Positions 7,941 through 13,926 of a stretch of DNA of 18,592 bases are shown here, one piece after another. How positions within the stretch are numbered: the first letter of the stretch is position 1; every line of letters begins with the position of its first letter. Origin of the DNA: VFMC01 sp037130535 (GTDB lineage Bacteria > Actinomycetota > Acidimicrobiia > Acidimicrobiales > Ilumatobacteraceae); assembly GCA_037130535.1 (NCBI GenBank), contig JBAXSU010000053.1, forward strand, positions 1-18,592. Reading direction: 5' to 3'. The notes beneath the pieces were generated by a model. That model was given only the letters and a program-made list of their open reading frames with translations, did no database searches and was not told the DNA's origin. The position numbers were made by a program, and so were the translations under genes.

Positions 7941-8711
7941 ATGAACCGTCATGTCTCGTTTCGCGACCGCTGGATCGCGCCGGTCGATCCGCTTGGGTTC
8001 CGCGAGGGAGCGCGCGCCATGTGGCCCTTCGGAGTGGCGATCTCCATCTGGGCGTTCGTCACCGGCGTGGCGATGGTCAACACGGGGATGCCGGTCGCGA
8101 TCGGCCTCGTGATGACGCTCACCGTGTTTGCCGGGTCGGCGCAGTTGGCGGTGTTGCCGCTACTCGCGGCCGGCGCGCCCCTACCGCTGGTGGCGGTGAC
8201 GGCGATGATCGTCAACCTGCGCTTCGTCATCTTCGCGGCCACGAGTCGTCCGGCTTTCGTCCGCCTGTCGTTGCGCCAACGAGCCCTTGCCGGGTACCTC
8301 AACGGCGACCTCGGTTTCGCGTTGTTCTCGTTGCGCTTCGCCGCCGATCCCGAGCGGGGTAATCCCCTGCAGTGGGGCTACTTCTACGGCGGGGCGGTGG
8401 TGAACTGGTCGATCTGGCAGGTCGCCTCGATCGCCGGGGTGGTGCTTGGCGGGCTGGCCCCGGCGAGTTGGGGCCTCGAGGTCGCCGCCTATCTCGCCTT
8501 GGTGGCGGTCCTGGTGCCGATGACCGTCACATCGCCGGCGATCGCGGGGGTCGGTGTCGCGGTCGTCACATCGCTCGTCACGGTGCGGATGCCGCTCCGC
8601 CTCGGGCTCATCGTGTCGGTCGTCGCCGGGGTGGGTGTAGCGCTGATCGTCGAACGCGTCCGCGACACCGTCGTGGCTCGTCGGGTGGCGCTGGGGGAGG
8701 AGGTCCGCTGA
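7941..8711 (+). CDS. azlC: AzlC family branched-chain amino acid exporter, large subunit
   Basis: Large subunit of a two-component amino acid exporter (AzlCD/BrnFE type) in the cytoplasmic membrane. It is 256 aa. A short cytoplasmic N-terminus is followed by repeated hydrophobic segments and the family signatures FAGSAQLAVLPLLAAGA (63-79) and VNLRFVIFAATSRPA (91-105). The ATG at 7941 is chosen because the frame upstream merely overlaps the SDR gene and codes for an Arg-rich stretch unlike AzlC. The TGA overlaps the azlD ATG by one base (TGATG). Homologues export isoleucine, leucine, valine or methionine; the actual substrate is not determinable here. Confidence 0.92.
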   Translation: MNRHVSFRDRWIAPVDPLGFREGARAMWPFGVAISIWAFVTGVAMVNTGMPVAIGLVMTLTVFAGSAQLAVLPLLAAGAPLPLVAVTAMIVNLRFVIFAATSRPAFVRLSLRQRALAGYLNGDLGFALFSLRFAADPERGNPLQWGYFYGGAVVNWSIWQVASIAGVVLGGLAPASWGLEVAAYLALVAVLVPMTVTSPAIAGVGVAVVTSLVTVRMPLRLGLIVSVVAGVGVALIVERVRDTVVARRVALGEEVR

Positions 8712-9046
8712 TGGCCGGTATCGACCAATGGCCCTACATGCTCGGCGCGATCATCTGTTTGGTTGTGGCCACGGTCATCACCCGGTCGAGCTTCTTCGTG
8801 CTGCCGGCGCGCATCGAGTTGCCGATGTGGCTCGAGCGGGCCCTCCGCTATGCGCCCGCGTGTGCGTTGGCTGCCATCATCGCTCCGGGCGTCCTGGCTC
8901 ACGACCGCCACGTCACCATCAGTTGGGGGAATCAGCAACTGTGGGCGCTGCTTGCGGCCACGGTGGTGTTCGCCCGCACCCGCAACATGCTGGCGATGAT
9001 GGTGGTGGGCATGAGTGTCTTCACGGCGTTGCGCCTGCTCGCCTGA
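8711..9046 (+). CDS. azlD: AzlD family amino acid exporter, small subunit
   Basis: Small partner of AzlC, 111 aa, with about four hydrophobic segments (roughly 8-28, 38-60, 73-88, 90-110), the normal AzlD size. The RSSFFVLPARIELPMWLERA stretch and the closing LAMMVVGMSVFTALRLL fit the family pattern, where a TM-loop-ALR(Y) region and a late MxxG helix are typical. Start and azlC stop overlap (TGATG), so the two subunits are probably made in coupled fashion. It ends the rel-SDR-azlCD cluster; the next gene has its own promoter. Confidence 0.9.
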   Translation: MAGIDQWPYMLGAIICLVVATVITRSSFFVLPARIELPMWLERALRYAPACALAAIIAPGVLAHDRHVTISWGNQQLWALLAATVVFARTRNMLAMMVVGMSVFTALRLLA

Positions 9047-9094
9047 CGTCGAGTGAGTGACGAAACCCTCCCGGCCTGCGCGGAGGTGGCCCGG

Positions 9095-9100
9095 TAGGAT
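9095..9100 (+). promoter_or_regulatory. -10 box giving a leaderless hisS-aspS transcript
   Basis: TAGGAT, a textbook TANNNT box, stands eight bases before the hisS GTG at 9109. Transcription would begin at about the start codon. No -35 hexamer or ribosome binding site is recognisable in the 62-bp gap after azlD. Confidence 0.55.
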
Positions 9101-9108
9101 CGCGTACC

Positions 9109-10395
9109 GTGCCCGAGTTCCAGACCAGCCCAGGGATGCGCGACATCCTGCCGCCCGACTCGGCGCGTTGGCGACGCTTCGTCGAGGTGTTCGCCGAGGT
9201 GGCCGACGGCGCCGGGTACGGCCAGGTCATCTCGCCGCTGCTGGAAGACCTCGGTGTGTTCCAACGCATCGGGGCCGCCACCGATGTGGTCAGCAAGGAG
9301 ATGTACGACTTCGTCGACAAAGGCGGCCGCCACATCGCCCTGCGCCCCGAGCTCACCGCGTCGGTGTGCCGGGCGTTCGTGCAACACCACCCGGTCACCC
9401 CGTGGAAGGTGTGGTACACCGGGTCGCAGTTCCGCTACGAAAAGCCCCAGCGTGGCCGGTATCGACAGTTCGACCAGGTGGGTATCGAAGTGCTGGGCGC
9501 GAACGATCCCTATCTCGATGTCGAGATCATCGCCCTTGGCTGGGAGTTCTTCCGCCGCCTCGGCCTCAGCCAGGTCGATCTGCTGCTGAACTCGCTCGGC
9601 GAACCCGACGACCGGGCGCGTTACGTCGCTGCCCTCGAGGCCTACTTTCAGGCGCACCTCGGCGACCTCAGTGTCGAAAGCCAGGCCACCCTCGCCAAGA
9701 ACCCGCTACGCGTGCTCGACTCGAAGCGTCCCCAGGATGCGCCGGTGGTGTCGGGCGCGCCCCGTATCGCCGAGTTCTACAGCAACGAGGCAGCCACTCA
9801 TTTCGCTGCCGTTCAGGCAGGCCTCGGCGAACTGGGCATCCCGTTTCGCGTCGAGAACAAGCTGGTTCGTGGCCTCGACTACTACCGCTACACGACGTTC
9901 GAGTACCAGGGCGGCACGCTCGACTCGGCGCAGAACGCGCTGGGCGGTGGCGGCCGCTACGACGGGCTCGTCGAGTCGCTGGGAGGCTCGGCCACGCCGG
10001 GCGTCGGATTCGCGCTCGGCCTCGACCGCACCCTCTTGGCCTGCGACGACGAAGGTGTGTTCGCAGCCCCGTCGGGTGGGGTCGACGTGTTCGTGGTCGA
10101 CACCACCGGAGGGGTCGAAGCGCTCCGCATCACCGGTGCGCTGCGCGCCGCCGGCATCCGTTGCGACCGTGCCTACGAGAACCGCAGCATGAAGAGCCAG
10201 ATGAAGGTGGCCGACCGCAGCGGCGCTGCCTACGCCGTCATCGTCGGCACCAACGAACTCGAGGCCGGTACCGTCGTGGTGCGGCCGCTGCGCGCAGAAC
10301 GACCGGCGGGGCAGGGCGACGCCCCGGCGGTGTCGGGTCAGTACGACGTCGCCCGGCACGATCTCATCGACCACCTCACGAAAGCACTCTCATGA
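9109..10395 (+). CDS. hisS: Histidyl-tRNA synthetase
   Basis: Class II synthetase that charges tRNA-His in the cytosol. It is 428 aa, typical for the bacterial enzyme. The N-terminal FQTSPGMRDILPPDS is standard and fixes the GTG start, since a later ATG would remove it. Motif 2 is GSQFRYEKPQRGRYRQFDQ (105-123). The histidine-specific RGLDYYRYTTFEY begins at Arg254, the position that catalyses adenylation in this family. Motif 3 follows in GGGGRYDG and PGVGFALGLDR. The remaining roughly 100 residues form the anticodon-binding domain. It overlaps aspS by 4 bp (ATGA), the conserved hisS-aspS arrangement. Confidence 0.97.
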   Translation: MPEFQTSPGMRDILPPDSARWRRFVEVFAEVADGAGYGQVISPLLEDLGVFQRIGAATDVVSKEMYDFVDKGGRHIALRPELTASVCRAFVQHHPVTPWKVWYTGSQFRYEKPQRGRYRQFDQVGIEVLGANDPYLDVEIIALGWEFFRRLGLSQVDLLLNSLGEPDDRARYVAALEAYFQAHLGDLSVESQATLAKNPLRVLDSKRPQDAPVVSGAPRIAEFYSNEAATHFAAVQAGLGELGIPFRVENKLVRGLDYYRYTTFEYQGGTLDSAQNALGGGGRYDGLVESLGGSATPGVGFALGLDRTLLACDDEGVFAAPSGGVDVFVVDTTGGVEALRITGALRAAGIRCDRAYENRSMKSQMKVADRSGAAYAVIVGTNELEAGTVVVRPLRAERPAGQGDAPAVSGQYDVARHDLIDHLTKALS

Positions 10396-12134
10396 GCAGC
10401 ACGTCCATGCGCACCCACCAGTGCGGCGAACTCCGTCCCGAACAGATCGGCACCACGGTCAGCCTCTGCGGCTGGGTGGCCACCCGCCGCGAGCACGGCG
10501 AGAAGCTCGCATTCGTCGATCTGCGCGACCATTCGGGCGTCACCCAGTGTGTCGTCGACAACTCCGTCGACGTGCGCCCCGAGTACGTCATCCGCGTCAC
10601 GGGCACCGTGGCGGCGCGGCCCACCGAGAACGTCAATTCGCGTATCCCCACCGGTGGCATCGAACTGCAGGACTGTGTGGTCGAGGTGCTCAACGCCGCC
10701 GACGCACCGCCGTTCCCCATCAACGAACGTGCCGACCAGGTGGCCGAGAACACCCGACTGCAGTACCGCTTCCTCGACATCCGCCGCGAGCGCATGCAGC
10801 GCAACCTGCGCCTGCGTGCCGCCGTCAACTCGGCCATCCGCCGGGCGATGGAGGCGCAAGACTTCGTCGAGGTCGAGACACCCATGCTGGTGCCCAGCAC
10901 CCCCGAAGGCGCCCGCGAGTTCATCGTGCCCAGCCGCCAGCATCCCGGGTCGTTCTATGCCCGGCCGCAGAGCCCGCAGCTGTTCAAGCAGTTGCTGATG
11001 GTGGCGGGTATCGACCGTTACTACCAGGTGGCCCGGTGTCTGCGCGACGAAGACCTGCGCGCCGACCGGCAGTACGAGTTCATGCAGCTCGACATCGAGA
11101 TGAGCTTCGCCACCCAGCACGACGTGCACACGGCCATCGGCAACGCTGTGCTCGCCGCTGCCCGGGCGGCCGGTCAGGAGCCCGGCGATATCGTCACGCT
11201 CACGTGGCACGAGGCGATGAACCGGTTCGGCAGCGACAAGCCCGACCTGCGCTTCGGTCTGGAACTGGTCGAGCTCACCGACGCGTTCGCCTCCACCGGC
11301 TTCAAGGCGTTCGCCGGTGCCGCCAGCATCAAGGGCATCAATGCGGCCGGCAAGGCCGACGAGTACGGCCGCAACAAGCTCGACGCGATGACCGACAAGG
11401 CCAAGAAGATGGGCGCCAAGGGCCTGGTCTGGATCAAGGTCGGTGCCGATGGCGAACTCGAGTCGCCGGTGAGCAAGTTCCTCAGTGAGGGCGAGCAGGC
11501 CGAGTTGCGGGCTCGGCTCGATGCCAAGCCGGGCGACCTGCTGCTCATCGTGGCCGACGCTTGGACGACGGCGTGCGAGGTGCTGGGCACCTTGCGCAAC
11601 GACATCGCCCGCCCGCCGGTGCACGAGGGCCCGTACCGCTACCTGTGGGTGGTCGACTTCCCGCTGTTCGTCGGTGTCGATGAGGCGTCTGGTCGCCCCC
11701 GTCCGGGCCACCACCCGTTCACCCAGCCACACCCCGACGACCTCCACATGCTCGAGACCGACCCGCTGCGCGTGCGCAGCCAGGCCTACGACCTCGTCTT
11801 GAACGGCTGGGAACTGGGTTCGGGCTCGATCCGTATCCATCAGCCCGAGTTGCAGGCCCGCATCTTCGGCCTGCTCGGCATCAGCCCCGAGGAAGCCGAC
11901 CGCCGATTCGGGTTCTTCCTCAACCCGTTCCGCTATGGCGCGCCGCCCCACGGCGGCTTTGCCTTCGGTATCGACCGCCTGGTGGCCATCTTGGCGGGCG
12001 AGGAGAACATCCGCGAGGTCATCGCGTTCCCGAAGACCCAGTCGGGCGCCGACCCGATGACGAACGCCCCCACACCAGTCGACACCAAGCAGCTCGACGA
12101 ACTCGGCGTCCGCGTCCTTCCCCCCAAGGCGTAG
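10392..12134 (+). CDS. aspS: Aspartyl-tRNA synthetase (possibly non-discriminating Asp/Asn type)
   Basis: Class IIb synthetase, 580 aa, charging tRNA-Asp. An OB-fold anticodon-binding domain covers about 1-110. The catalytic core has motif 2 RCLRDEDLRADRQ (215-227), a bacterial insertion (GAD) domain at about 290-425 and motif 3 GGFAFGIDRL (521-530). Start ATG overlaps the hisS stop; an internal ATG at 10407 is also possible (5 aa shorter). In the OB fold the TRREHGE segment (31-37) has His35, where E. coli has Leu (RRRDLG). A His here is reported for non-discriminating enzymes that also make Asp-tRNA-Asn for GatCAB; that reading is an inference. Ends with TAG. Confidence 0.96.
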   Translation: MSSTSMRTHQCGELRPEQIGTTVSLCGWVATRREHGEKLAFVDLRDHSGVTQCVVDNSVDVRPEYVIRVTGTVAARPTENVNSRIPTGGIELQDCVVEVLNAADAPPFPINERADQVAENTRLQYRFLDIRRERMQRNLRLRAAVNSAIRRAMEAQDFVEVETPMLVPSTPEGAREFIVPSRQHPGSFYARPQSPQLFKQLLMVAGIDRYYQVARCLRDEDLRADRQYEFMQLDIEMSFATQHDVHTAIGNAVLAAARAAGQEPGDIVTLTWHEAMNRFGSDKPDLRFGLELVELTDAFASTGFKAFAGAASIKGINAAGKADEYGRNKLDAMTDKAKKMGAKGLVWIKVGADGELESPVSKFLSEGEQAELRARLDAKPGDLLLIVADAWTTACEVLGTLRNDIARPPVHEGPYRYLWVVDFPLFVGVDEASGRPRPGHHPFTQPHPDDLHMLETDPLRVRSQAYDLVLNGWELGSGSIRIHQPELQARIFGLLGISPEEADRRFGFFLNPFRYGAPPHGGFAFGIDRLVAILAGEENIREVIAFPKTQSGADPMTNAPTPVDTKQLDELGVRVLPPKA

Positions 12135-12138
12135 CCCC

Positions 12139-12153
12139 GCCCGGTCCCCGGGC
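12139..12153 (+). terminator. Weak GC hairpin after aspS
   Basis: A 6-bp perfect stem (GCCCGG/CCGGGC) with a 3-base loop sits five bases after the aspS stop. It is followed by a pyrimidine-rich stretch with no T-run, so it is at best a weak intrinsic terminator or a 3'-end stabiliser. Confidence 0.3.
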
Positions 12154-12184
12154 CCCGGCTCACGGCCTCCTCCTTCCCCCTCTC

Positions 12185-12233
12185 GGCGTTTGTGAGTGCG
12201 CCCTGGTCTGCCAGGGATCCGCTCACAAACGCC
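12185..12233 (+). repeat. Palindromic element E1 (upstream pair, distal)
   Basis: Outer stem of 12 bp: GGCGTTTGTGAG at 12185-12196 pairs perfectly with CTCACAAACGCC at 12222-12233. After an internal loop (about 4 and 5 nt) an inner 6-bp stem CCCTGG/CCAGGG (12201-12206 / 12211-12216) closes on a TCTG loop. It lies 50 bp after aspS. No T-tract follows, so it does not look like a standard terminator. Same family as E2-E4. Confidence 0.85.
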
Positions 12234-12247
12234 CGACCTCAGCACAT

Positions 12248-12294
12248 GCGTCTGTGAACGGAACCCGGTGGTACCGGGGCGCGCTCACAGACGC
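12248..12294 (+). repeat. Palindromic element E2 (upstream pair, proximal)
   Basis: Outer stem of 10 bp: GCGTCTGTGA at 12248-12257 with TCACAGACGC at 12285-12294; the next pair, G-C in the others, is an A/C mismatch. Inner 6-bp stem CCCGGT/ACCGGG (12264-12269 / 12273-12278) with a GGT loop. Relative to E1 the fifth stem pair has changed from T-A to C-G on both arms. It starts 14 bp after E1 and ends 23 bp before the chosen start codon of the nuclease-like gene, just before its ribosome binding site. Confidence 0.85.
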
Positions 12295-12300
12295 TGATGG

Positions 12301-12309
12301 AGAAGGGGG
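12301..12309 (+). promoter_or_regulatory. Ribosome binding site deciding the start of the nuclease-like gene
   Basis: AGAAGGGGG lies eight bases before the ATG at 12318, a good Shine-Dalgarno match. An earlier in-frame ATG at 12297 would put this sequence inside the gene and start translation two bases after hairpin E2, with no ribosome site. The 12318 start is therefore preferred. Confidence 0.6.
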
Positions 12310-12317
12310 TACATCCG

Positions 12318-13205
12318 ATGGAGATGTATCGCTGGGCCGAGCAGCACGACGGGCTGCTCACGGTTGCGGTGCTGCGTCGCGCCGGTTGGAGCGACGCAGC
12401 AATCGACTACCACCGCTCGACCGGGAGGCTGCGGCCGATCCGGCGCGGTGTCGTGGCGATCAACGGCACACCGCCCACCTGGCGGCAGGCCGTACGGGCG
12501 GTGCTGCTGGGTGCAGCGGTCGATACGGCGTTGTCGCATTCGACCGCCGTTCGGTTGCTGCTCGGTTGGGCCGACCACGAGGAGGAGCAGATCCACGTCC
12601 TCGTCGCGATGGGCCATCAGGTGGTGCTCGACGGTGTGCGGTGCCATCGTTCTGGTTTGATCGAGCCGGGCGACATCGTCTGCCGGGGTGAGTTGACGTG
12701 CACCTCGCCGCTGCGAACGGTGATCGACCTCAGCAGCAGTTGGTCGACGAAACGCCTTGGCACATTGGTCGACGAATTCATGCGCCGGAAGATGCTCGAC
12801 GTGGAGGAACTGCGCCGTCGCGTCGACGGTCTCCGGCCTGCGCCGGGCCGCTCGGTGGCGACGCTGCGCACGGTGCTGCGCCAGCGACCTGGGACGTACG
12901 ACCCCGGCGAGAGCCCGCTCGAGGCACGTATCGCTCAGGTGATCATCGCTGAGCGTCTACCACCTCCGGTACAACAACTGAGGTGGAACGTCGACGGGCA
13001 CCGCTACCGCTTCGACTTCGCCTGGCCCGAGCAGCGGGTGTACCTCGAGGGCCTCGGGTTCGGGTTCCACTCGATGGCGTCCGACCTCGAAGACGATGCC
13101 CGGCGCCAGAACGACCTGGTCGCCGATGGCTGGCGCCCGATCGAGGTCACCTGGGGTATGAGCGATCGGGAGATCGGCCGCTCGATCCGCCGCATGCTCA
13201 CCTGA
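12318..13205 (+). CDS. AbiEi-like winged-helix / DUF559-type nuclease-fold protein, palindrome-flanked
   Basis: Protein of 295 aa, function unproven. Residues 1-55 resemble the AbiEi-type winged-helix antitoxin N-terminus (hydrophobic LLTVAVLRRAGWS, then GRLRPIRRGVVAI). The middle has the SHSTAVRLLLG and TSPLRTVIDL motifs common in this actinobacterial group. Residues 198-282 look like a DUF559/Vsr-like restriction-endonuclease fold: GESPLEAR, YRFDFAWPEQRVYLEG (Asp233, Glu244), a His at 251, then DDARRQNDLVADGWRPIEVTW. The usual ExDG is EGLG here, so catalytic competence is uncertain. No AbiEii nucleotidyltransferase lies on either side, so it is not a normal toxin-antitoxin pair. Two palindromes lie on each side. 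Alternative start 12297 would add 7 residues. Confidence 0.75.
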   Translation: MEMYRWAEQHDGLLTVAVLRRAGWSDAAIDYHRSTGRLRPIRRGVVAINGTPPTWRQAVRAVLLGAAVDTALSHSTAVRLLLGWADHEEEQIHVLVAMGHQVVLDGVRCHRSGLIEPGDIVCRGELTCTSPLRTVIDLSSSWSTKRLGTLVDEFMRRKMLDVEELRRRVDGLRPAPGRSVATLRTVLRQRPGTYDPGESPLEARIAQVIIAERLPPPVQQLRWNVDGHRYRFDFAWPEQRVYLEGLGFGFHSMASDLEDDARRQNDLVADGWRPIEVTWGMSDREIGRSIRRMLT

Positions 13206-13231
13206 TTCCCCGAACCCTGCTCGCGGCTTCA

Positions 13232-13284
13232 CCAGCGATTGTGAGTGGACGGCTGATCAACCGGACTCTGCTCACAATCGCTGG
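13232..13284 (+). repeat. Palindromic element E3 (downstream pair, proximal)
   Basis: Outer stem of 14 bp: CCAGCGATTGTGAG at 13232-13245 with CTCACAATCGCTGG at 13271-13284, followed by a T/G wobble position. Inner pairing is short: CGG/CCG (13250-13252 / 13261-13263), a C/A mismatch, one T-A pair and a GATC loop. Compared with E1, the fourth core stem pair has flipped from T-A to A-T. It starts 27 bp after the stop codon of the nuclease-like gene. Confidence 0.83.
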
Positions 13285-13305
13285 GGTGAGGGCCGGAAGT
13301 GTCGG

Positions 13306-13356
13306 CGGCGTTTGTGAGCGGGCCGGCGATGGACCGGGTTCTGCTCACAAACGCCG
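13306..13356 (+). repeat. Palindromic element E4 (downstream pair, distal)
   Basis: Outer stem of 13 bp: CGGCGTTTGTGAG at 13306-13318 with CTCACAAACGCCG at 13344-13356, extended inward by a C-G pair. The inner stem is CCGG/CCGG (13323-13326 / 13334-13337) with a 7-nt loop. Core arms are identical to E1. It lies 21 bp after E3 and 3 bp before a G-run cluster. Confidence 0.85.
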
Positions 13357-13359
13357 GAT

Positions 13360-13385
13360 GGGGGGTGGGGTCGGGTGGGGGTGGG
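13360..13385 (+). promoter_or_regulatory. Putative G-quadruplex in the Nudix gene promoter
   Basis: Five consecutive G-runs of 6, 4, 3, 5 and 3 bases on the + (non-template) strand are separated by loops of only 1-2 bases. This satisfies the strictest G-quadruplex pattern. It ends at the base before the TACGAT -10 box, so it occupies the spacer and -35 region of that promoter. Confidence 0.6.
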
Positions 13386-13391
13386 TACGAT
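13386..13391 (+). promoter_or_regulatory. -10 box giving a leaderless Nudix gene transcript
   Basis: TACGAT is followed by seven bases and the ATG at 13399, the same geometry seen before apt and rarA. There is no Shine-Dalgarno site. The upstream positions are filled by the G-rich tract rather than a -35 hexamer. Confidence 0.5.
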
Positions 13392-13398
13392 CCGGTGG

Positions 13399-13851
13399 AT
13401 GGCAGGGCAGCATTTCCGGGCAGGGGTCGTCATCGTGGTGCGACACCCTGACGGGCGGCGGGTGCTGGCGTTCGAGCGGGCCGATTCGGCGCGAAGCTGG
13501 CAACTGCCCCAGGGCGGCCTCGACCAGGGCGAGGAGCCGATCGAGGGCGCGTGGCGCGAACTGCTCGAGGAGACTGGGCTCGGCCCCGACCACGTGATGG
13601 CACGCGCCGAGTACCCCGACTGGGTGGCCTACGAATGGCCCGTCGAGGTGATGGAGGTGCACGGGCGCGACGGCCGCCGGCGCGGGCAGATCCAGAAATG
13701 GTTCCTCTTCGACGCCCATCACGCCGACATCGAACCCACGCCCGACGGCGTCGAGTTCGTGGCCTGGCAATGGGTCGAACCCGCCTGGCTGGTGGCGCAG
13801 GTGCCTGACTGGCGCCGCGCTGCCTACGAGCGGGTGCTGTTCACCCTCTGA
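13399..13851 (+). CDS. RppH-like Nudix hydrolase
   Basis: Nudix hydrolase of 150 aa. The full Nudix box (G-x5-E-x7-REUxEExGU) is present as GGLDQGE, EPIEGAW, then RELLEETGL, preceded by SWQLPQ. That context and the later RGQIQKWFLF and EFVAWQWVE segments match the RppH group, which removes pyrophosphate from the 5' end of RNA or cleaves dinucleoside polyphosphates. RNA pyrophosphohydrolase activity is a family-based inference. ATG 13399 is chosen over an in-frame GTG at 13375, which would translate the G-rich promoter region. It sits alone between the palindrome islet and the aminotransferase. Confidence 0.88.
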   Translation: MAGQHFRAGVVIVVRHPDGRRVLAFERADSARSWQLPQGGLDQGEEPIEGAWRELLEETGLGPDHVMARAEYPDWVAYEWPVEVMEVHGRDGRRRGQIQKWFLFDAHHADIEPTPDGVEFVAWQWVEPAWLVAQVPDWRRAAYERVLFTL

Positions 13852-13911
13852 GGCCGGGCCGCTGAGACGTGCCGTGTGGCAATTGCCCCGCGCGTCGACG
13901 GGCGGCCTGCC

Positions 13912-13917
13912 TAGCAT
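13912..13917 (+). promoter_or_regulatory. -10 box before the aminotransferase gene
   Basis: TAGCAT lies nine bases before the GTG at 13927 in the 75-bp gap after the Nudix gene. The transcript would be leaderless or nearly so. No -35 is evident at 16-18 bp spacing. Confidence 0.42.
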
Positions 13918-13926
13918 GAGCCACCT

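Noticed and set aside
10338..12245. Long - strand open frame opposite aspS
   Set aside because: Shadow of aspS, with no family signature and no promoter or ribosome site.
12185..12294. E1/E2 as ordinary intrinsic terminators of hisS-aspS
   Set aside because: No T-tract follows either hairpin, two related hairpins also lie beyond the next gene, and the arms are a shared sequence family; a 3'-end stabilising role remains possible.
12185..13356. CRISPR array
   Set aside because: Only four imperfect palindromes split around a gene, with unequal 14 and 21 bp gaps, no identical repeats and no cas genes.
12168..13385. C-rich tract before E1 and G-rich tract after E4 as terminal inverted repeats of a transposable element
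   Set aside because: The tracts are complementary only in general composition; no aligned match or target-site duplication could be seen.
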